NCBI GenBank assembly: GCA_023897205.1
Contig: JAHWDD010000001.1
Coordinates: forward strand, 2,418,001 to 2,482,000
Length of the DNA stretch: 64,000 nucleotides
From: Exophiala sp. HKRS030
Taxonomy: Eukaryota > Ascomycota > Eurotiomycetes > Chaetothyriales > Herpotrichiellaceae
Reading direction: 5' to 3'
A program made the position numbers and the translations under genes. Every line of letters starts with the position of its first letter. Positions within the stretch are counted from its first letter, which is position 1. The notes beneath the pieces were generated by a model that saw only the letters and a list, made by a program, of their open reading frames with translations, did not search any database and had not been told where the DNA came from. Positions 34,280 through 46,027 of this stretch are shown here, in pieces.

Positions 34280-35680
34280 GTTGTCGTGAAGCGGAGGTTG
34301 GGTGTGGCAGGATATTGTGGCAGTCGCGAGGTTCTGAAGGAAGGAGAACTACAAGACTGGATGTCATGAAATCCATTTCAAGAAAGTCAATTCACGGCAA
34401 GCTACTTTTACTAGTACTACGGAGTACTAAGTCGACATATTGGCGTGTCCGCTACGCGTGCCAATCATAGACTTACCGCTGTATCTCTCACTCTGTCTCT
34501 GTTGAGTCATCGCTCGTGACATTCCATCTAGTGCAATCAGTCGTGTGTGTAGAGTGCACAGCATCTAGACCTAGCTTCTTCCCATCCACTTTCAAAGCTG
34601 AGTTTCCTGTATTTCCAGCTTAAGATCGAATGTACACCGGGCAATTCGGACTTTGCCTCAGAGTGTGATAGTAGGTGCCAAGCCAAGAAAACCTTGGGGC
34701 GACGCATTACCAATGCGGCACACAGATGATTTCAAGACGTATGAGAGGCATACGCATCTCAATGCCAATCCTCAATCTCCTCGAACCGTGTACGATGATG
34801 GTAGAGAATTCGCATTCATCGATCCGGCATGGTGAAAGCCACAATGGGCAAGTGGTAGTGTTTGACTATACCGCATCTTATCGTCTTTCTCTTGTTCCAG
34901 AGTGCAAGATGATGTGCATTTTGAAGTTTGGGGAAGTTTTGATGCTCTGAAGACTGCCATTGAGAAAAAGGACAATTAGGGGTTTCAGTCACCTTGGTTG
35001 ATGTTGGACGTGTCAAGGTCATCCGGGCCAAGCCAATCCAGGATGATCTCATCCAGGCCTGTAAGTCTCTTGCACACTGGCACATAAAGCCACTGAGACG
35101 CAGACTCTGATCGATCCTTAATAAAATTGCATCGACGCTATGCATTCAGTTCTTGTGATCACCACACAATATGCCCTACTGCCATCGAACACGTTTCCAT
35201 GTGATAGTTCAAGAAAACGAGCCGTTGAGTTCAGGATAACCCGTGCCGAAGAAAGCCATCATCCCTCGTAATGACCGTATGTGTATCCGTAACAATTCAA
35301 GGTCGAATCTCGCCAAGCAGACTGGGCCATGGTGAATGAATTTGATATATAGAGGCTGACAGATGCCCCTTTGATTATTGTTCAAGCAAAAGTCAGAGAT
35401 ATTTCTTGCGGTTACGTTGGTAGCACATGTAGTTTGGGGTGAGAGTCGTGGCACACCTGATCGGATGCTCCACAGTAGTAGACAGACAATGCAGATTTTG
35501 CCAAGATTTTGTGCGCTAAACTTAAATTGGAATTTGGGAGGCACCCAACGCACTTCCGCAGTCTACCCATTTTTACACATCTTCAATTGTGTGCATTTCA
35601 GACTCGACCTCATCCATTGACAACTACCAGGTAAATTGGGATCTTTATCTGACCTTCCGACTTTCTAATCATCTTCTAGG
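34280..35680. promoter_or_regulatory. Divergent intergenic region with uL2 promoter and likely 5' leader intron
   Basis: 1.4 kb between divergent starts. Just before the uL2 ATG, a CAG/GTAAAT donor at 35630/35631, a CTAAT branch-like site and a TTCTAG acceptor ending at 35679 suggest a 49-base intron in the 5' leader, common in fungal ribosomal protein genes. Nothing else was recognised. Confidence 0.5.
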
Positions 35681-36656
35681 ATGGGTCGCGTTATTCGAAA
35701 TCAGCGAAAGGGCCGAGGCTCTATTTTCAGTACACCAACACCATCCCTACTTCTCAACTTTCAAAATACTGATTGTTTTCCACAGCTGCGCATCAGAGAC
35801 TCAGAGTAGCCCCAGCCAAATTCCGACAACTTGACTACTCGGAACGTCACGGGGTCAGTGCATCAAGGATTCCAGGTTCATGGACAAGACTGACGGGATA
35901 ATAGTATGTTCGTGGCGTTGTGAAGGAAATCATCCATGACCCAGGTCGGGGCGCACCTCTCGCTCGAGTTTCTTTCAGATCACCATACAAGTTCAAGGAT
36001 CGAGTCGAAACTTTCATCGCCAATGAAGGCCTTTTCACCGGCCGTACGTTGTTTTCGCATGTACCTAATATTCGAGACTGACTTGATACTAGAATTCATC
36101 TATGCCGGCAAGAACGCCAACTTGACAATCGGAAACATCTTGCCCGTCGGCTCACTCCCAGAAGGAACAGTTGTATCAAACGTGGAAGAGAAGACCGGTG
36201 ATCGAGGCGCTTTGGGACGAACGTCCGGTAACTACGTTACTGTAATTGGACATAACCCGGACGAAGGCAAGACTCGTGTCAAACTGCCCAGCGGAGCAAA
36301 GAAGGTCATCCTCAGCTCAGCAAGAGGTATGGTAGGAATTGTTGCCGGTGGTGGTCGAACAGACAAGCCAATCTTGAGTATGTCCAGCTTATTGTAAGAC
36401 GATGATGGCACGGTTAACTAACGATTTTGCAGAGGCGTCTCGTGCCAAGCATAAGTTTGCTGTCAAGCGCAACTCGTGGCCCAAGACTCGTGGTGTTGCC
36501 ATGAATCCCGTCGACCATCCTCACGGTGGTGGTAACCATCAACATATCGGTAAAGCATCCACCATTTCTCGATACGCTGCTCAAGGTCAAAAGGCTGGTC
36601 TCATTGCCGCCCGACGAACCGGTCTACTCCGCGGTACTCAGAAGACCAAGGACTAG
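35681..36656 (+). CDS. rpl2: 60S ribosomal protein L2 (uL2), 254 aa
   Basis: Core large-subunit protein near the peptidyl transferase centre. Exons are 35681-35729, 35786-35853, 35905-36043, 36093-36377 and 36433-36656; phases close at 765 bases. The product starts [20 protein letters not shown] and contains [65 protein letters not shown] and the diagnostic [20 protein letters not shown], where the conserved His sits near the active centre. 254 residues is the normal eukaryotic length. Four short coding introns in a gene this size are typical for a fungal ribosomal protein gene. A further leader intron is likely upstream. Confidence 0.97.
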
Positions 36657-38077
36657 AGGGAATGATTTCGGTAACAAATGGCAAAACGGCGTGATTTGTG
36701 TTTCAAACTCTTCTTGAGGCTGTGACAGAGAAATGTGGGGAAGACCACAAAGTCTTGCTGCATGAAATGCGGGTTGAAAGCATTTCTGTACCACGAATTA
36801 TCATGGACCAAAGAAACAGATCGACAAAATATCATCCTTTGAAACATCATCCAGACGTTTCAAATCTGTTCTATTGTCTTTGTATGACTGTAGGCATTTG
36901 TAGCACCCTTGGTAGAGCGATGCATTTGGAGATTAAAGATGTGCTAGCCCAAAGTCATGTTACTCTCCTGGCAACCAATTCATTCACAGTGGCAGAGTGG
37001 CAGCCTGGCAGACATGCGTGCAATTTAAAAGTAGCACAAGTCAAAAATAAAAGGTGGCGCCACAAGTGCGCTGCCATCACGACCTTGTCCCGAGTCCTCA
37101 CAAGTTCCTCCGAATTAATTAGGTAGAGCCAAATAGAAGGAGACTTACCCGCCAACAATTGCCTGTGATAATGTCTATCCAGTGGAATCTGACAAAAGGT
37201 TGGGCTATGCTACTTGCACGACCTTGCCTCAAACAGGTGGATTGGCGGCACGGGTGGCGTTTGGTTTCAAAGGTGACCCTGGGTCTGAGGTCAGGGGTAA
37301 GCAGCGAGAACCAGTGGTGAAAAATGGCTGGAACCCGAAAACCTGGCGATTTGACACCTACAAAGCACCTAAACAGGATCCAAATTGTGGGTAACCTCCT
37401 CCGCTCAGTAGTCGTATCTCGATTGTGCATGCATAATTGCTCGTGGGCAGTGGGTGATGCGGTCGTGTACGGTGTAGCTGTAACCTACCTGAAGCCCTAC
37501 TGGTCCCCAATTCTGGACATGCTCCGTATCATGGCTTCTGTTGGAGATTCGTGGAGGTGATTGCCGCTAATCAATGGCCAGTCTCGACTTCCTCAACCAC
37601 GGCAGAGGGGATTGAAGAGTCCGGCAGGTGCGCGGCTTCCTTGTCCCTGAACCTAAATCCGCGTCACGATCGCTACTTCCACTTATCATCAAAGTGCCCA
37701 TTTCATCTTGATCTGCTCCATCTGTTGTTCCATTCGTTCTGTTGGATAGTTCTTGTTCCTTGTCCCAAGTCTCCAGCGGCACACAATCGTTTGTGGTTTT
37801 ATCTTATCCTGTCTTGTCTGTCCTCTACTGCCTCATGGTCACAATCGTGGCCACCACTCACTAAGTAACATTGTCTAGTCAGCCGGACCTTCCCTTTTGC
37901 AGCTTGTCATCGTCCAGCATTCCAACAGGAAATACCGCGGCGCCGGCCCCTCCGTCACTCGCTTGTTCCCTATCATAAACACGCCATCCTCCGATCACCC
38001 TTTCTCATCTCTCATTTCAATCCAGCGAATCTTTGATCTCGCCTCCAAAGCACCGTCAAAATTTACCACACACCACC
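36657..38077. other. Intergenic region, no gene recognised
   Basis: 1.4 kb between uL2 and the BAR gene. Frames on both strands (36698-37868) overlap and lack motifs. The right-hand 150 bases are pyrimidine-rich, promoter-like. Confidence 0.5.
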
Positions 38078-39496
38078 ATGAATGTCAACAAGAAACTCGA
38101 TCGTTTCAAGCAATGGGCTGGGGAGCGCATGGGTGGAGAAGTCAAGACTAACGTCTCTGACGATTTCAAGGCAATGGAACTTGAGATGATTTTGCGCCAG
38201 GAAGGTGAGTCGACCGCTCTTGGGAGTCATCCATGCACGTCTTTTCCCTACTGACCACCATCGTTAGGTCTTGAAAAGATGCAACGTTCCATGAATGCAT
38301 ATGTCAAAGCCGTCTCCAAGCGATCTGAGATTGAGGGCAAGGAGAAGACTCTTCCAATTGCCCATCTGGGCGGCACAATGATCTCGCATGGCGAGGAATT
38401 TGACCCAGATTCTGAATACGGCCAATGTCTTATCCGTACGTTCTTCATCCAGCACATTGTATACTACATCTCACTGATCGATGATAGTGTTGGGAAGAAC
38501 TCAAGAACGACTTGCCCGTGCTCAAGAGTCATACATCACGGCTAGCACCACCTCCTGGCTCGAATCTTTGGAGAGATCACTTGTCCAGATGAAAGAGTAT
38601 CAAGCATCACGCAAGAGACTCGAAACGAGAAGATTGGCCTACGATACTTCACTAGTTAAAATGCAAAAGGCTAAAAAGGAAGATTTCCGCGTCGAGGAAG
38701 AGCTGCGAACACAAAAAGCCAAATATGAAGAGTCGGCGGATGATGTGATGCGCCGGATGGAAGAAGTCCGTGAAACAGACCCAGACAGCGTGAATGATCT
38801 GGGGCTTTCCTCGATGCCGAGTTAGCCTACCACGATAAATGTAGAGATGCTCTTCTACAACTGAAGAACGAGTGGCCCTCAAGGTATGTGCACGCAGGAG
38901 GAGCAACAGAAACAGGATTGCAAGATCTAACCATCGTCCCAGACTCCCTTCGCCCGGTCGTGGCAATCGACCAACACCTCGATCCAGGTCGAATACAGTA
39001 CGGTCTTATACTCAATATGTCGAGCCTGTGGAAGAAGTTCCACCTGCGGTCGAGCCGCGACCAACCATCAAGTCTACTCGAAGCACCGCTGGGCGGTCCC
39101 TCGATCCTTTATCCGACGCCTCCCTAGCATCCTAGCTTCACGACCAGGATTTGCCAGATCAACCACGTTCGACAGTCCACGCCAACTGACCCGTGACCTC
39201 TCTCCAGGAACCATGCCGCGCATGTCTCGCGTGCCTAGTGACTCTCTGATGGTGCGTACGGCGCGGTCAAATCTTCGAAATGTTGAGGAAGGAGATGTCT
39301 TTGCGGATGACTCCGGATCATACACTAATAGCAGTCCTGACCACGGTTATGGTGAATCAGTATCTCCCGCAACATCACATGGCAGTGGATCCTTTATCGC
39401 TTCAAAGAAGAGTGCTGCTCCGCCGCCGCCTCCACCATCACGTGCGAAAAAGCCGCCCCACCGCCCGTCCCAGCCAAGAGGACGATGATAACTTAA
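38078..39496 (+). CDS. BAR domain protein (membrane-curvature/endocytosis), about 415 aa (three frame breaks)
   Basis: Dimeric curved coiled-coil protein binding curved membranes and actin patches. Exons are 38078-38204, 38268-38435, 38488-38883 and 38943-39496. One base must be added at 38801-38804, near 39131-39135 and at 39456-39459; then 1248 bases close exactly. The BAR domain covers residues 1 to about 230: MNVNKKLDRFKQWAGERMGG, ELEMILRQEGLEKM, RTQERLARAQESYI, long charged coiled coil, then LDAELAYHDKCRDALLQLKN. The tail is basic and serine/proline-rich (SPGTMPRMSRVPSDS) and ends in a polyproline stretch after SAAPPPPPPSRAKK, a likely SH3 or profilin ligand. No SH3 domain of its own was found. 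Taken literally, the sequence would truncate inside the BAR domain. Confidence 0.75.
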
Positions 39497-40277
39497 ACTA
39501 GCAATTGGTGGTCGACGGAAAACCCAACAAGCAAAAACCGTAAATATACAGGTCGTTTGGCGTTGGTGGCTCTGATTTGACAAGAAGCGATACTGGGGCT
39601 TGGTTTCATGCTTGGATCAAGAGTTAGAACATGGATACTTATATAGAAGCATCAAGTTTTAAGATTACTGTTCCGCTAATCATGTGGAATGATATTGGAT
39701 ACAATGTCACCTTGTCGCCCACATTCACGTGATGAAATATATGTCACATGGCGCTGCCAAGCTTCTAGCCACAATCCCGGTCGAACTTAGCGCGATGCTG
39801 GTGACAAAGTCCGCTGTAGATTTTAGCGTCTGCGTCGCAGTGGTTTTCCGTCTTACCGTTTCCCGTTCTCGCCTGCCAGTGTGACTTCCTCGCAGCCTGA
39901 GAAAGGCCCCTCTCCAATCGCAAAACTATCATCAACGCGTCGCAGCCATCTCCATCCATCTCAATCGAGCATCAACAAGTCTCTACACGACTTGAGGAGT
40001 GCGCCCAACATCGGATGCTGCCTCTTCGTCCCTTCCTTTGATCACCCACCACCCCTTACGTACACAATCCACCCATTTCTACTTGACCAGGAGTACTTCG
40101 ATTGCGCCCTACATCAAATTCATCCATCTTCAACAATATTATCTGCATCCGCACCCTCCGTCATCAACAACCACTGAAAAAACATTATCTGCATGCCCTG
40201 ATACATCATTCATAGGTTGGCCCTCACCCCAATTGACCCCGAGCTGGACTCAACCACTGTGGCCACTCCCTACTATC
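39497..40277 (+). promoter_or_regulatory. Upstream region of the SNF2 gene
   Basis: 781 bases. The last 400 are C/T-rich with scattered ATGs in other frames, consistent with a long leader. No other gene was recognised. Confidence 0.5.
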
Positions 40278-43200
40278 ATGGCCTCAGTTCAGTCCGCGCC
40301 AGCCATACCGGCGAACATGGCACAATTACCACAAAATCTTTCCAATGCTCAGGTTCAAGAAGTCTATCAAGTAAGCCTTCCGACTGCAAATATGCCAATC
40401 ATCCAATCCTCTTATGGATATTTGTAAATGTCCCAGTCCCAGCTAACACTTGTCCAGAAATTTCAGCGTATGAAGGCAGCCAATGTTCCCGAGAATGATC
40501 CAGAGTACCTCAAAGCTCATCGGTTCCTCACTGCAGTTCAGCAGCAGCAGAACTTCCGTCGAGCAGCGTTGAAGCAGCAGCAGGCGGCTCAGCAAGCTCA
40601 GCAAGGACAGACGACACAAGTCAAGCAGCAAACCGCTCCACTACCGGCACAACAAGTGAATGGTACTACGAGCGGTCCATCTACAAATGGCGTCAGCAAG
40701 TCGCAAGGAGACCGCACTACCGCTGTCGTCAATGGCGCCGCTGCTCCGGAAGGTAATGGAGCTTCAGCCATTCCGAATGCCCAAGCACAAGCGGCACAGG
40801 CTCAACGCGTTGTTGCGCAGGCGAATGGAAGCTTTACACCTGAACAATTAAATTTGTTGAGAACTCAGATCTACGCGTTCAAGATGCTGTCAAAGCATTT
40901 GGCGTTACCTCCGAAGTTGCAACAGCAGCTGTTTCCCACGGGCAAGCATCAACAAGCACAGGGTGCAGTGGACGCTATCTCGGTCAAGTCCAAGATATTA
41001 GACACTATTAAGCCATCAAGAGAAGCACCTAGCCAGGAACTCGTCCATACTAAATCTCACTACGACACTTATGCTTCTCCATATGACTTGCTCGGAAAGG
41101 CCATCAGTTTTGCTGACCATTCGCATCGGATGAAACGCCACTACATTCCCAGTCTATTACCTATCGGACTTGATCTTGAACAAATACGAGAAGAACAAGA
41201 ACGACTTATATACAGCAGAGTGCAGGCCCGAAAGGCAGAGCTGGCGGCACTTCCCGTCAACATTGCCTCTTGGGACACCAGCAGCTCTGCCAATCCTGCA
41301 GCAGATGATTCACTAAAACTCAAAGCTTTGATCGAATTCAAAAAATTGTCTCTGCTACAACGCCAACGAGATTTACGAAAGGAGTACCAACAGGAACTAT
41401 TCTATTACGACAACCTTGCGATGACAGCCAATAGATCACTACATCGGCGAATGAAAAAACAATCTCTTCGAGAAGCACGTATCACCGAGAAGCTTGAGAA
41501 GCAGCAAAGAGACGCCAGAGAAAACAAAGAAAAGACTCAGCAGAAAAACCACTTGACAGCAATCATCAATCATGGCAACGACCTACGCAACAGTGCAATT
41601 GCCCAACGAAATCGCACTCAGAAGCTCGGAAGGATGATGGTTGTCCATCACCAGCACATGGAACGTGAAGAGCAGAAGCGGATCGAAAGAACAGCAAAGC
41701 AACGTCTACAGGCCTTGAAAGCTAATGACGAGGAGACATACTTGAAACTCCTGGGACAAGCCAAGGATTCACGTATCACTCATCTTCTAAAGCAAACAGA
41801 TGGATTCTTGAAGCAACTTGCCGAGTCTGTGAGAGCGCAACAACGTAGTGCTGCAGAAAAATGGGGCGAGGATCAATATGCTGATGATGAGGACCTCGAT
41901 GTTGACGGGTCTGATGATGAGACAGGGGGTAAGGTCGACTACTACGCTGTGGCTCATCGTATCAAAGAAGAAGTTACCACTCAGCCTTCAATACTTGTGG
42001 GAGGTCAACTCAAGGAGTATCAGCTTAAAGGTTTGCAGTGGATGATTTCACTTTTCAACAACAACCTCAATGGTATTTTGGCCGACGAAATGGGATTGGG
42101 CAAAACGATTCAATCCATTAGTTTGATCACATACCTCATCGAGCGGAAGCGACAACCTGGACCGTTCCTCGTCATTGTACCGCTTAGTACTTTAACGAAT
42201 TGGAACCTGGAATTTGAGAAATGGGCACCCGCAGTTAATCGCATTGTCTACAAAGGCCCGCCCAATACCAGAAAGCAGCAGCAGATGAGAATTCGCCAGG
42301 GTAATTTTCAGGTTTTGTTGACAACATACGAGTATATCATCAAGGATCGCCCTATTTTGAGTAAGATCAAATGGGTACATATGATTGTTGATGAAGGACA
42401 TCGCATGAAGAACGCCGAATCTAAGCTTAGCAGCACAATCACGCAATACTACACTACTCGTTATCGATTGATTCTGACGGGTACTCCACTTCAGAACAAT
42501 CTCCCAGAGTTGTGGGCGCTCCTCAATTTCGTGTTGCCTACTATTTTCAAATCTGTCAAGTCGTTCGATGAATGGTTCAACACACCATTCGCAAACACGG
42601 GCAGCCAAGATCGTATAGATCTCACAGAAGAAGAACAACTCCTGGTCATTAGACGTCTTCACAAGGTTCTACGTCCCTTCCTGCTCCGTCGTTTGAAGAA
42701 GGATGTGGAGAAAGATCTGCCCGACAAACAAGAACGTGTTATCAAGTGTCGATTCTCTGCGCTGCAAGCTAAACTGTATATGCAGCTGATGACACACAAC
42801 AAGCTAGCGGTGACAGATGGAAAGGGAGGCAAGACAAGTATGCGTGGTTTGAGCAACATGCTGATGCAGTTGCGTAAGTTGTGCAACCATCCCTATGTAT
42901 TCGAGCCCGTTGAAGACCAGATGAATCCTGGAAAAGGTACAAATGACTCGATCTGGCGTACGGCTGGAAAGTTTGAACTTTTGGATCGAGTGCTGCCAAA
43001 GTTTCAGGCTAGCGGTCATCGTGTCTTGATGTTTTTCCAGATGACACAAATCATGAATATCATGGAGGATTTCCTACGCCTCCGTGGTATCCAATACCTG
43101 CGTTTAGACGGCTCGACGAAGGCCGAAGATCGATCGGAACTACTTCGCCTTTACAACGAGCCGGGATCGCCATATTTTATTTTCCTGCTCTCGACCCGTG

Positions 43201-44740
43201 CTGGTGGCCTGGGTCTGAACCTTCAAACAGCAGACACTGTCGTCATCTACGACTCGGACTGGAATCCCCACCAAGATTTGCAGGCGCAGGATCGTGCACA
43301 TCGCATTGGACAGAAGAATGAAGTACGAATTCTCCGTCTGATCAGTTCAAATTCGGTGGAGGAAAAGATTTTGGAGAAAGCGCAGTTCAAGCTTGATATG
43401 GATGGCAAAGTTATTCAAGCTGGAAAATTTGACAACAAGTCAACGGCAGAAGAGCGAGATGCATTCTTGAAGACACTACTGGAATCTGCTGAGGCGGCCG
43501 AAGTTGCAGGCGAACAAGAAGAAATGGACGACGATGATCTGAATGAAATCATGGCACGATCAGAAGAAGAATTGGCGTTGTTCAAGAAAATAGACCAGGA
43601 GCGCGAGGCAAAAGATCCTTATGGACCTGGTCGGCCGCTACCTCGACTGATGGGCGAGGCGGAATTACCAGAAATCTATATGGCCGAGGAAAACCCGGTA
43701 CAGGAAGCCGAGGAGGAATATGCCGGACGAGGAGCACGTGTCAAGACGCAGGTGAAGTACGACGATGGCCTGACAGAAGAACAATGGCTGGCTGCGGTGG
43801 ATGACTCGGATGACTCTATTGGTGAAGCAGCGAAACGCAAACAAGCTCGGATTGATAAAAGACGGACGAACAAAGCCAAGCGGGAGCGAAACGCCGCAGG
43901 AGAAGGATCATCTCCTGAAGCGGACCCGGAGCCAGAGCCGGAACCAGAGGTAGAAAGCGCGGTGGAGGAACCCCTACCAAAGAAGAAAGGGCCGAGAAAA
44001 TCCGCCGGTCAAAAACGCAAAGGCGATGAGCTTGAGGAAGAAACACCAGCGAAGCGTAAACGTGGCAGGCAACCCAACAAGGTGGCCGACAGTCTCCCAC
44101 CATCGGAACGAGCCGTGTTACAAAAAGCGCTCAAATCGATATTCGAATCACTCAAGAATCTCGAGGTTCCTGATTCAGATCCAGAGGATGCATCGGACGA
44201 GGAAAGTGATGACGAACCGCCAACTCGTTTGATCATTGGACCTTTCTTGGAACTGCCACCCAAAAAGCTGTATGCAGACTACTACCAATTCATTCAAGAG
44301 CCAATCGCGATGGACATGATTGAGAAACGGATCGCGATCCATCAATATACCAGCTTAAAGGATCTCGCACGCGATGTGACACTGTTGGCGAAGAACGCAA
44401 AGACATACAATGAAGATGGCAGTATGCTATACAATGATGCGATTGCAATCGAGGTCAGTGTGGTTGTATGCAAGAAGATGAAGAAAGCATGACTAACAGA
44501 GTATAGAAACATTGCCATGAACAAATCGCCAAAGCCATAAGTGAGAATGCTAACCTTGGACATACTGGGGAGCGAGGGGGATTTGATGGAGAGTCGACAG
44601 CAGCAGCATCGAGTGTTGACACACCGAGGGGTTCCGCAGCACCCGTGGGAGGGACACGACTGCGGCTGACGTTGGGGGGAGGTAGTAATGGAGCAGGGAC
44701 AAATGGAACGACCAGCGGAGCGGGCAGTGGGGCGGAATAA
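40278..44740 (+). CDS. SWI/SNF-RSC chromatin remodeling ATPase (Snf2/Sth1 family) with bromodomain, 1440 aa
   Basis: Catalytic subunit that translocates DNA around nucleosomes. Exons are 40278-40370, 40458-44453 and 44507-44740; total 4323 bases in frame. In order: a glutamine-rich region, a QLQ motif (about 155-190, FTPEQLNLLRTQIYAFKML), an HSA helix (about 328-400) and an ATPase with ADEMGLGKT and DEGHRMKN (about 548-740). The helicase C lobe includes STRAGGLGLNLQTADTVVIY and QAQDRAHRIGQ, followed by a SnAC-like segment, KRKRGR basic patches and a bromodomain (about 1245-1370). The second intron must be removed: it fuses AIAIE to KHCHEQIAKAI, the end of the bromodomain. The last exon is glycine/serine-rich. 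Length and bromodomain fit Sth1/Snf2; which of the two cannot be decided here. Confidence 0.95.
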
Positions 44741-46027
44741 AGCTGGACAGTTGGAAAGTTGGACAGCTGGACTCGAATTTGTACCGAGTTGTACAATAAT
44801 GAAAGGACAAGGCATGGCAAAAAGGGTAAATAGGGTGGGTTCAGGTCACCACTGCCAACGTCAATGCCGATGCACAGGATTCATGGGGATATGTGCAGCC
44901 CTTGTTCTGACTATATGAGATGTGTGATTACTTTTGGGAACTCTTTGATAGGAGAGTTCCATGCTTTTAGATTGTTGATGATTAGCAAAAGACCAATACA
45001 GGCTGCGAGTCGGCAGTCGATGCGTGTCTGACTTTGCTTTGTTGTGAGTGTATTGAAGCCGACTATCAACTGTAAAGACTATTGCCTGGCCTTTGCTGTC
45101 TACATAGCATGGGCTGATGAACGACAGCCGTACCTTGAGTCCTGCATCGGCTGTTGACATGTGGATGTGGACAACAGAATAGGGGTGAGAATGTATGGGG
45201 CGCGACGGAACAAGGGAAGATGGTCGGTGGCACAGCTGAGGTAACACAGGCAAACCACGCGTGAGGTACCTATAGGGGCTACTTGGCCTAGTAATAAGCA
45301 TCAAGAAAGTAGATGCCTAACATACCTACTTAGGTACCCCTCTGCCTAGCTACTAAGGTGAGTGAGTACCTGTGGGTGACAGAAGGAAGACAGGCCTGAG
45401 GAGTACCCATGTGCCTAGAGATCACTCTTGAAGCTTGGATAACGTAAGCTAGGTACCTATTAGGTGCCTATTAGGGGCCTAAAAATACAAGGTGGTCAGG
45501 AACATAACAAGATAACCACGCACCAACCAAGCCCCTACGCACACGTCTAGCTAAGTACCTAGCAGGTGCCTAGCAGGTGCCTAGTAAGTTACTTCATCCG
45601 GGCGAGTCAGGAGCAGTTATGCGCTAGTACTTAACCAAAGGCTTAATTAGGTATTTCAACTTTGTTAACTTGCTACAAGGGGATTCCCAACATACCCCAA
45701 GCGTGCCCAAGCACCTACCATGTACTTGACATTGTCCGTAGTAATGTGCCTAGTAATGTCCGTACCGTAATCTACGTGGTAATCTATCTCTAGTTGGATG
45801 ATTCCGAACTCCAAATTGGTCGATTTCTTACTCCACGTTTCTGTTCTATCGGTGCCTCTGAGCGTCGTTCTATTTTCCACTTCAAACTTCTGTCCTTTCG
45901 ATTCGACTTCTGCTTCTCATCCAACACCACTGTCCTCCTGTACCTTTGCACAACCCATCTGTTTGACGCACATTAAGAAACCGACTTCATGGTTCACCGC
46001 GAATGATCTCGCCCACTCCTCTCCATA
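44741..46027. other. Intergenic region with clustered TAGGTACC-type short repeats
   Basis: The left 500 bases are the 3' flank of the SNF2 gene. 45262-45595 is dense in TAGGTAC, GGTGCCTA and CCTAGC motifs, including three near-identical 11-mers in tandem at about 45452-45480. The right 200 bases, pyrimidine-rich, precede the exchanger gene. Confidence 0.6.
45262..45595. repeat. TAGGTACC/TAGGTGCC short-motif cluster
   Basis: Repeated palindromic-type hexa- to octamers (TAGGTACC, AGGTGCCTA, ACCTAGC). Includes tandem TATTAGGTGCC-like units near 45452-45480 and two CTAGCAGGTGC units near 45560-45583. Similar motifs recur at 57760-57970 and 60965-61060. Confidence 0.6.

Noticed and set aside
44342..44820. 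Cysteine/proline-rich minus-strand frames over the SNF2 3' end
   Set aside because: Shadows of the bromodomain and glycine-rich last exon of the SNF2 gene.
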